A stretch of DNA of 64,000 bases. It comes from Mesorhizobium sp. CU3. Its GTDB lineage: Bacteria; Pseudomonadota; Alphaproteobacteria; Rhizobiales; Rhizobiaceae. The DNA lies in assembly GCF_006442965.1 (NCBI RefSeq), contig NZ_VFWX01000025.1:1-64000 (forward strand). Reading direction: 5' to 3'. The translations under genes and the position numbers were made by a program. Positions 58,505 through 64,000 of the stretch are shown piece by piece. Under the pieces are notes generated by a model that worked only from the letters and a program-made list of their open reading frames with translations, did no database searches and had not been told where the DNA came from. How positions within the stretch are numbered: the stretch's first letter is position 1; each line of letters opens with the position of its first letter.

Positions 58505-59316
58505 GCGGCCCTCCTTCCGAGAAGCCGGTCGAGAAAGCCCTTGCGTTCGAAGGGGACGACCACCGGCAGGTCCTCGCCTTCAAGGCGTCTTGCCGCTTCA
58601 AGATAGGCCTTGGCGGCACCGTTAAGCGGTTCGGAGAGCGTGACGGGCGAGCCGAGATTCGAGGCCCTCAGCACATCCTGGCTTTCCGGGATGATGCCGA
58701 GCAGCGGCGTCGACAGTATCTCCAGCACGTCGTCGATGGAGAGCATCTCGCCGCGCGAAGCGCGCGCTGCGTCATAACGCGTGACCAGCACGTGTTTTTG
58801 GACCAACTCGCCCTGCTCGGCCTTCATGGTGCGGGCGTCGAGCAGGCCGATGATGCGGTCGGAGTCGCGCACCGACGACACTTCCGGGTTGGTGACGATG
58901 ACCGCTTCGTCGGCGAAGCGCATGGCGAGCTGGGCGCCGCGCTCGATGCCGGCCGGGCTGTCGCAGAAGACATAGTCGAACACCGAGCGCAGCCTGGCGA
59001 TGACTTCGGCCACACCCTCCTCGGTCAGCGCGTCCTTGTCGCGCGTCTGCGAGGCAGGCAAGAGATAGAGCGTCTCCAGCCGCTTGTCGCGGATCAGCGC
59101 CTGCGAGAGCTTCGCCGAACCCTGGATGACGTTGACGAGGTCGAACACCACGCGGCGCTCGGCGCCCATGATGAGGTCGAGGTTCCTCAGACCGACGTCG
59201 AAATCGACCAGCGCTACCTTCTTGCCGGTCTTGGCCACGGCGGCGCCTAGCGCGGCCGTCGAGGTCGTCTTGCCGACGCCTCCCTTGCCCGAAGTGACCA
59301 CGACTACCTTGCCCAT
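58501..59316 (-). CDS. minD: Septum-site ATPase MinD
   Basis: 271 residues. Deviant Walker A motif SGKGGVGKTTST, switch I/II regions (DFDVGLRNLDLIMG, YVFCDSPAGIERG) and the amphipathic membrane-targeting helix at the C-terminus (RKGFLDRLLGRRA). ATP-bound MinD sits on the membrane and recruits MinC; MinE releases it. ATG 59316 follows TGGAGGCTGGATA; the extra 14 upstream residues are not part of the family. Confidence 0.96.
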   Translation of the reverse strand: MGKVVVVTSGKGGVGKTTSTAALGAAVAKTGKKVALVDFDVGLRNLDLIMGAERRVVFDLVNVIQGSAKLSQALIRDKRLETLYLLPASQTRDKDALTEEGVAEVIARLRSVFDYVFCDSPAGIERGAQLAMRFADEAVIVTNPEVSSVRDSDRIIGLLDARTMKAEQGELVQKHVLVTRYDAARASRGEMLSIDDVLEILSTPLLGIIPESQDVLRASNLGSPVTLSEPLNGAAKAYLEAARRLEGEDLPVVVPFERKGFLDRLLGRRAA

Positions 59317-59423
59317 TATCCAGCCTCCATTGGCGATTCTTATCTTGGGTCCGGCCATCTGGGTTACGGCCGACTCTTAACTAGTTTTGCACGCGAAACC
59401 GGTCCGAAGCTTGCGCCGCCGGA

Positions 59424-60350
59424 TCAGCCCAGCGGCACCACGCACAGCGCATCATTGTCGAGGAATGCCTGCACCGCCTTGCCGCGCGACACGCCCTCCA
59501 TCTCTTCGGCCGTCGTGTACCAGCCGTCGACGGCGAGCAGCTCGGCCTCGTTCTTGCGGCAGAAGATGCGCGCCGAAATATTGCCTTCCGAGCCGGCGAT
59601 GGCGCGGCCGCGCAGCGTGCCATAGACATGGATCGAGCCGCCGGCGACGATCTCGGAGCCGGACGCGACCGAGCCGAGCACGATGACGTCGCCATGCGGA
59701 TGGAACACCGACTGTCCGGAGCGGATCGGCGCCTTGATCATCAGCGTGCCGGCGGCGGGCGATATTTCCCCGGCGCCCTGCCCCGCATTCGCCGACTTGG
59801 ATTTGGTAGATTCGGTCTGCGCCGGCTCGATCCGGACCGCTTCGAGCCTTGCCAGTTCCGGGTCGATCGGCTCATCGCCGGACATATCGGCCTCTAGCGC
59901 TTCGGCCGGCGCTTCGTGGACGACAACCTCAGCCTTGACCACCTCTGCGGCCACTTGGGCCCGCTCCCCGGCGGCGGCTTCCAGTTCCTCGGCGCGCGCC
60001 TTGCGTCCGGCACGGCCCAGCAACCCTTCGGCGGTCGCCTCCTTGGCACCCGACAGCAGCGGCGGCAGGTCCGGCCCGAGCTCCGCGCCTTCGAGCTCGA
60101 TGGCATAGACGCGAATACCGCGCGACCAAAGCACGCCGACCAGTGCGCCGATCTCCTCCGGTCCCGGTTGCAGGAGGTTCAGATCCAGCACCACCGGGCG
60201 CCCGGCAAAATAGCCCGGCGAGTTGCCGATCCAGCGATCCAGCCCCTCCAGCCAGTCGGCGATGGGGGCCTCCGGCGTCAGCGTGAAAGCGACGAAAGAG
60301 CGGGCGCGAAAGCGGATGGATTTGTTGTGCAAAGGGGCGGCGAAGGTCAC
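59424..60350 (-). CDS. minC: Septum-site inhibitor MinC
   Basis: 308 residues, longer than usual for MinC (about 230). The N-terminal FtsZ-inhibiting domain (about 1-110; GRPVVLDLNLLQPGPEEIGALVGV) and the C-terminal beta-helix domain (about 205-300; SGQSVFHPHGDVIVLGSVAS, GSIHVYGTLRGRAIAG) are separated by an extended Ala/Glu-rich linker of about 90 residues. GTG start at 60350. It is the first gene of minCDE and has a CtrA-type box 48-62 bases upstream. Confidence 0.93.
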   Translation of the reverse strand: MTFAAPLHNKSIRFRARSFVAFTLTPEAPIADWLEGLDRWIGNSPGYFAGRPVVLDLNLLQPGPEEIGALVGVLWSRGIRVYAIELEGAELGPDLPPLLSGAKEATAEGLLGRAGRKARAEELEAAAGERAQVAAEVVKAEVVVHEAPAEALEADMSGDEPIDPELARLEAVRIEPAQTESTKSKSANAGQGAGEISPAAGTLMIKAPIRSGQSVFHPHGDVIVLGSVASGSEIVAGGSIHVYGTLRGRAIAGSEGNISARIFCRKNEAELLAVDGWYTTAEEMEGVSRGKAVQAFLDNDALCVVPLG

Positions 60351-60397
60351 GTCGAAGCGAATCCTTACTCAATGGTTAAAGGGTGGAGTCGCAATGG

Positions 60398-60412
60398 TTA
60401 ACAAAAGGTTAA
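60398..60412. promoter_or_regulatory. CtrA-type box TTAA-N7-TTAA upstream of minC
   Basis: TTAA-CAAAAGG-TTAA is a perfect match to the CtrA consensus half-site arrangement. Another GGTTAA lies at 60374-60379, between it and minC. In Sinorhizobium meliloti CtrA is known to control the min genes, so cell-cycle control of minCDE here is a reasonable inference. Confidence 0.7.
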
Positions 60413-60608
60413 TTTTGAGGTTTTGGGCCGTTAAGAGATGACGCGGCTAAGTTCTGTGGCGGCGCGGTCACAGGGGGCCGGCGGGCGTTGCGATCCCGAC
60501 CGAGAACGATCCCGGACGGCCTAAGCATGTGAAATTGCTAATATACCGGGACGGTCAACACCGGCACCCTGCGGCATGGTTAATTCCTCCAGCGCAAGGA
60601 GACGGAGC

Positions 60609-61076
60609 ATGCGTATCGATCAGGCAGGTGGCAACAGCAGCAAGCGGGCGGTCATTCGGTGGACAAGCAAGGCAGGCGCGGCAATCGGCGCACTGCTGCT
60701 GCTCGGCGGCTGCATGAGCATGGGGGCCAGAGACCAAACGAGCAGCATCGCATACCGGGCGAGCAGCGTGGACCAGTGGCTGGCGACGGCCGACGCCGAC
60801 GTGGTCGTCAACCAGATGGCGGCGAAAGGCATGATCCCGGCAACCATCGACTGCCGCTTCGCCGACACCACCCCCGGACAGGTGGCCTATGTCTCGAAAT
60901 TCACCTGGAAACGCGCCCCGGCAAACGCGCGCTACCACTGGGAGGTCGGCGATCCCACCTATCTCGCGAGCAAGGAAGTGCGGGCGAACCGGGTGGGGTT
61001 GAAGCGGGTTGCCGCGAAGGTCGTGCGGGATCCGGCGAGCGGGCAGACGGTGGGGTGCTCGGTTTGGGTGGGTTGA
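60609..61076 (+). CDS. Putative lipoprotein
   Basis: 155 residues. The N-terminus has a basic region and the helix GAAIGALLLLGGC with a lipobox L-G-G-C near residue 35. The mature part has one conserved-looking cysteine pair (TIDCRF, TVGCSV), KFTWKRAPANARYHWEVGDP and a beta-rich end. AAGGAGAC precedes the ATG at 60609. A periplasmic lipid-anchored protein of unknown function. Confidence 0.65.
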   Translation: MRIDQAGGNSSKRAVIRWTSKAGAAIGALLLLGGCMSMGARDQTSSIAYRASSVDQWLATADADVVVNQMAAKGMIPATIDCRFADTTPGQVAYVSKFTWKRAPANARYHWEVGDPTYLASKEVRANRVGLKRVAAKVVRDPASGQTVGCSVWVG

Positions 61077-61199
61077 GGGTGGTGTGGACAGCCGTGGGCG
61101 GCGCGGTGTTGCCGGGTGCCAATCTCTTTTTCGGCTAAGGCGTGGCTCAAACCCGCCACCGCCTCTATAGATTGGCTCCCTTGTGCCACGAGCCATCCC

Positions 61200-62582
61200 A
61201 TGCCCCTCCTCCCATCCCTCCGCACCCTCCTCCCCAACACCCCCATCTGGGACGCCGGCGAGCTCGCCTCGCGCGATCCCGGCTTCGATGCCCGCAATTT
61301 CGGCGCCTCGGCGCTGGTGCGCCCCGCCGACACCGCGAGCGTCTCGACGCTGGTGACGTTCTGCGCGGAGCGCGGCATCGCGCTTGTCCCTCAGGGTGGG
61401 CGCACGGGGCTGGCGGGCGGGGCGGCGACTTCCCCCGGGCAGATCATTTGCGACCTCGGCGGGCTCGCCAAGATCGAGGAGATCGATCCGTTCGCGCGGG
61501 TGGCGATCGTCCAGGCCGGCGTGACGCTGGGCGCGCTGCAGGAGGCTTGCGCCCTGCATGGGCTCGACCCGGGCATCGACCTTGCGGCGCGCGGCAGCGC
61601 CACCATCGGCGGCATGGTTTCCACCAATGCCGGCGGCATCATGGCGTTTCGCAACGGCACGATGCGCCAGCGCGTGCTCGGCCTTGAAGCCGTGCTGCCG
61701 GACGGGCGCGTCTTTTCCGACCTCACCCGGGTGCTGAAGACCAGCGCCGGCTATGATCTGAAGCACCTGTTCATCGGCGCGGAAGGCACGCTCGGCATCG
61801 TCACCCGCCTGGCGCTCAGGCTCGATCCGGTGGCCGGGGCCAGCGCCACCGCGCTGGTCGGCGTGCCGGATGCGGCAAGCGCCCAGCGCATCGTGCGGCA
61901 TTTCCTCGGCCAGACCTCCACGCGGCTTGCCGCCGCCGAGATCCTGTGGCGCAATTTCGCTTCGCTGATGCAGCGCGGGCTTGGCTACGCGCCCGGGCAA
62001 TTGCCGCTCGACGCGCCCTGCCTTTTGCTGCTCGGCCTCGGCGCTGACACGATGGAAGCGGCGCGGGCAGCGCTCGAAGATGGGCTGGCGGCGATCTGGG
62101 AAGAGGCCGGCGTCATCGACGGGCTGGTCGCGAGTTCGGAGGCTCAAGCCGCCGCGCTTTGGCGGTTGCGCGAGGAGACCGAGCAGATCGAGCGCGCGCA
62201 TCCCATGGCGCCCTCGTTTGATGTCTCGGTGCCCGGCGGCGGGCTGGACGCCTATGTGGCGCGCATCGAGGCCGGGCTGAAGACACTCGACGCCACCTAT
62301 GCGCCTTATGTCTACGGCCATCTCGCCGACGGCAATCTGCACATCTCGATCAATTGCGCCGGGCCGGTGCCACACGATCGGCACGAAGCCATCGAGGACG
62401 TGCTTTACGACGGGCTGCGTGAAGCCGGCGGCTCATTCTCGGCCGAGCATGGCGTCGGGCTCGAAAAGCGCGAGGCGTATGAGCGGCATGCCGATCCAGT
62501 GAAACGGGATTTGGCGCGGATGATCAAGGGGTTGATCGATCCGGGTAATGTGATGAATCCGGGGAAGGTGGTGAAGATGTGA
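61200..62582 (+). CDS. FAD-linked oxidase (GlcD / D-2-hydroxyacid dehydrogenase family)
   Basis: 460 residues. The PCMH-type FAD domain (about 40-220) contains VPQGGRTGLAGGAA, ATIGGMVSTNAGGIMAFRNG, DLKHLFIGAEGTLGIVTRL. The C-terminal FAD-oxidase_C domain ends with GHLADGNLHISIN, FSAEHGVGLEKREAYE and the tail IDPGNVMNPGKV. This is the glycolate oxidase GlcD / D-lactate / D-2-hydroxyglutarate dehydrogenase group. Without glcE/glcF neighbours, D-2-hydroxyglutarate or D-lactate oxidation is more likely. ATG 61200 fits the family start; its Shine-Dalgarno is weak. Confidence 0.88.
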   Translation: MPLLPSLRTLLPNTPIWDAGELASRDPGFDARNFGASALVRPADTASVSTLVTFCAERGIALVPQGGRTGLAGGAATSPGQIICDLGGLAKIEEIDPFARVAIVQAGVTLGALQEACALHGLDPGIDLAARGSATIGGMVSTNAGGIMAFRNGTMRQRVLGLEAVLPDGRVFSDLTRVLKTSAGYDLKHLFIGAEGTLGIVTRLALRLDPVAGASATALVGVPDAASAQRIVRHFLGQTSTRLAAAEILWRNFASLMQRGLGYAPGQLPLDAPCLLLLGLGADTMEAARAALEDGLAAIWEEAGVIDGLVASSEAQAAALWRLREETEQIERAHPMAPSFDVSVPGGGLDAYVARIEAGLKTLDATYAPYVYGHLADGNLHISINCAGPVPHDRHEAIEDVLYDGLREAGGSFSAEHGVGLEKREAYERHADPVKRDLARMIKGLIDPGNVMNPGKVVKM

Positions 62583-62617
62583 GGCGGCGCTTTCGATGCC
62601 GAGGAACTGCGCTGGGT

Positions 62618-63043
62618 TCAGGCCGCCAGTTGCACGTCCCGCGCCGCGGCGATCATCACGCCAGCGAGCAGGCCATAGGCTGCGGCCCAGGCCTCCCGCA
62701 CATCCGGCGTAAAAGCCTCGCCGAGGCCCGCCTCGAGCGTTTCGATCAAGGCCTGGCCGACGATGGCGTAGTGATGTTCCTCGACGCCATAGCCGACATG
62801 GCGCCGGGCGAGATCCTGGACGGTTGGCAGGATGGTTTCGGCGCGTGACAGCCCGTGCACGACGAAGCCCAGCGCCGCCATCAGCTTGGCGCCCTGCTTC
62901 TTCATGTCGGTCTCGCGAAACAGCGCCCTGAGGCTGCCGTCGATGGCGAACAGTTTTTCGTAGAACAAGGCCGCAGCCGCATCCTTGATCGGGACGACCT
63001 CGCGAAAACTATTCTGCACAAGCTCGATCTGGTCGGGTGTCAT
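62618..63043 (-). CDS. Single-domain globin (flavohaemoglobin-type haem domain)
   Basis: 141 residues of the globin fold. The haem-proximal His is in ARRHVGYGVEEHHYAIVG, and LFRETDMKKQGAKLMAALGF belongs to the distal side, where Phe and Gln-type residues sit. There is no reductase domain, so it is a single-domain haemoglobin that could bind O2 or NO and needs a separate reductant. It converges with the FAD-oxidase gene, 35 bases apart. Confidence 0.88.
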   Translation of the reverse strand: MTPDQIELVQNSFREVVPIKDAAAALFYEKLFAIDGSLRALFRETDMKKQGAKLMAALGFVVHGLSRAETILPTVQDLARRHVGYGVEEHHYAIVGQALIETLEAGLGEAFTPDVREAWAAAYGLLAGVMIAAARDVQLAA

Positions 63044-63226
63044 CGACGCGCTCCTGGATTTGGATCTGCACGACCATCCGACCTGAGCGTTTCGCGGGCA
63101 TGGCGGTTGTAGGCAAGGTGTGTTTCAGGCTGGTCTCGGTTGGGTATCAGGTTGTGGAAGGGCGACGACAACCGCATATGCATGGCGCGAAGGAAGAAGA
63201 CGCTGCTACAGCCTGGTTCCAGTTCC

Positions 63227-63808
63227 TCACGAAATGGAGGAACCGCCCGCCATCAACCTCTTCGCCGCCTCTGCCGCCGCCTTGCAATAATTCTGATCGC
63301 CATGGATCAGGATCATCACCATGGCGCCTTCGATCAACAGCGCAAGCTCGCGCGCCCGCGCTTTCGGCGCCGGGATGTTGGCTTGCGCGAGCAGCGCCTC
63401 CAACTGCGCTTCCATCAGCGCCTTGTGCTGGCGGGCGATCGTGCGCGCGGGATGGCCGGAGAGGTCGGCCAGCTCGATCGCCAGCCGGGTGAAGCCGGAG
63501 CCGGCCCAACGCGGCTTGGACGACCATTTGACCAGGCCTTCGAACAATTTGTCGACCAGCGCGTCGGCGCCGCCCGACAGGTCGATGCCGTAGCTCTGGA
63601 AGTCGGCGAAGGTGCGCTCGTGCTGCGAGGCAAGCACCGCGGTCAAAAGCGCGTCCTTGCTGTCGAAGTGGTAATAGAGCGTGCGCTTGGTGACGCCGGC
63701 GGCGTCCGCGATCTCCTCCATGCCGACGCGAAAGAAGCCGCGGCGGCGGAACAGCTTGTACGCCGCCTGCAAGATCACGGGCCTGGTCGCGTCGGATGCT
63801 CTGGGCAT
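63227..63808 (-). CDS. TetR-family transcriptional repressor
   Basis: 193 residues. N-terminal helix-turn-helix: VILQAAYKLFRRRGFFRVGM, then EEIADAAGVTKRTLYYHFDSKDALLTAVL. The C-terminal ligand domain has PARTIARQHKALMEAQLEAL. It is divergent from the gene at the right edge (start 63912), which it probably represses. Ligand unknown. Confidence 0.9.
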   Translation of the reverse strand: MPRASDATRPVILQAAYKLFRRRGFFRVGMEEIADAAGVTKRTLYYHFDSKDALLTAVLASQHERTFADFQSYGIDLSGGADALVDKLFEGLVKWSSKPRWAGSGFTRLAIELADLSGHPARTIARQHKALMEAQLEALLAQANIPAPKARARELALLIEGAMVMILIHGDQNYCKAAAEAAKRLMAGGSSIS

Positions 63809-63911
63809 GGGCGCCGCCGGTCGGAAAGTATACTCGCAAGTGAATTTACATCAGCGCAGGCGAGGCATTCAATGACCCCGGCAATCGCCAATATTCGTAG
63901 GGAGGACGACG

Positions 63912-64000
63912 ATGGAACGAGTGGTCCCCACAGCGTTCAGTGTCCCGACAGGCATTGCGACCTTGCCCGACGAAATCAGGGCAGCGCCGGCGACGCCCAA
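63912..64000 (+). CDS. N-terminal fragment of a gene running off the window
   Basis: ATG at 63912 behind GGAGGACGACG opens MERVVPTAFSVPTGIATLPD and stays open to the edge (29 residues). Only the strong Shine-Dalgarno, the divergent TetR gene and normal codon use support it. The product cannot be identified from this much sequence. Confidence 0.6.
   Translation, partial: MERVVPTAFSVPTGIATLPDEIRAAPATP

Noticed and set aside
60555..62384. 609-codon minus-strand frame opposite the lipoprotein and FAD oxidase genes
   Set aside because: Antisense shadow of the FAD-linked oxidase, whose motifs are clear on the plus strand.

Overview
The window is one GC-rich bacterial chromosomal segment. Gene content points to an alphaproteobacterium of the Rhizobiales, most like Mesorhizobium or a close relative. 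Supporting signs are an arsR-aqpS-arsC arsenic operon of the rhizobial kind, a cobalamin riboswitch driving cbtBA, a DUF982 protein, an HWE-family histidine kinase, a minCDE operon with a CtrA-type box in front of it, a 49-residue Arg/Lys-rich small protein typical of rhizobia, and abundant LysR, TetR, glutathione transferase, cupin and EamA genes. Genus is an inference. No rRNA, tRNA, CRISPR array or intact insertion sequence was found.

Layout. 1-10 kb: an SPFH protein coupled to a coiled-coil partner, then metabolic genes (GST, alpha/beta hydrolase, M20 amidohydrolase, ABM-type monooxygenase, methyltransferase with a divergent LysR regulator). 10-14 kb: a three-subunit molybdenum hydroxylase operon followed by a MoaD/ThiS-like protein ending in Gly-Gly. 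14.2-17.4 kb: an AT-richer two-gene block on the minus strand, made of a Schlafen/AlbA_2-type protein and a GHKL ATPase with a PD-(D/E)XK-like C-terminal end; this is the best candidate for an undescribed (possibly defence) system. 17.6-26.5 kb: HWE kinase, secreted repeat proteins, coiled-coil membrane protein, intergenic palindromes, a possible small RNA, 3-methyladenine glycosylase and small secreted proteins. 26.6-29.6 kb: Zn/Cd/Pb-type P1B ATPase with its divergent MerR regulator and a textbook 19-bp-spacer promoter, then a Flp pilin.

29.9-35.4 kb: a sarcosine/dimethylglycine-dehydrogenase-like flavoprotein paired with an enolase-superfamily enzyme (N-methylated amino acid or hydroxyproline catabolism is likely), a DUF2934 protein, a truncated NAGPA-domain gene and an AT-richer DUF4034-like gene. 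35.4-38 kb: a cupin and a zinc alcohol dehydrogenase divergent from a LysR gene, with an AATCCG-N11-CGGATT operator between them. 38-42 kb: S1/P1 nuclease, the arsenic operon with a shared operator and a divergent DUF6428 protein. 42-45.1 kb: a cobalt/B12 module with two riboswitches on opposite strands. One precedes cbtBA; the other precedes only a 97-residue orphan ORF. 45.3-50.4 kb: EamA exporter, chrBA chromate resistance, AraC regulator and a short-chain dehydrogenase.

50.5-57 kb: several very small proteins, structured intergenic DNA (two hairpin clusters, one terminator), a NarL-type two-component system followed by facing arrays of an 8-bp repeat, and two tandem paralogous Gly/Asn-rich secreted proteins bracketed by GC-rich palindromes. 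57-64 kb: RhtA-like exporter, minCDE with a TTAA-N7-TTAA box, a lipoprotein, an FAD-linked oxidase, a single-domain globin and a TetR regulator divergent from a gene cut by the window end. Start codons were chosen from Shine-Dalgarno spacing and family N-termini. Functions are homology inferences made by eye without database searches.
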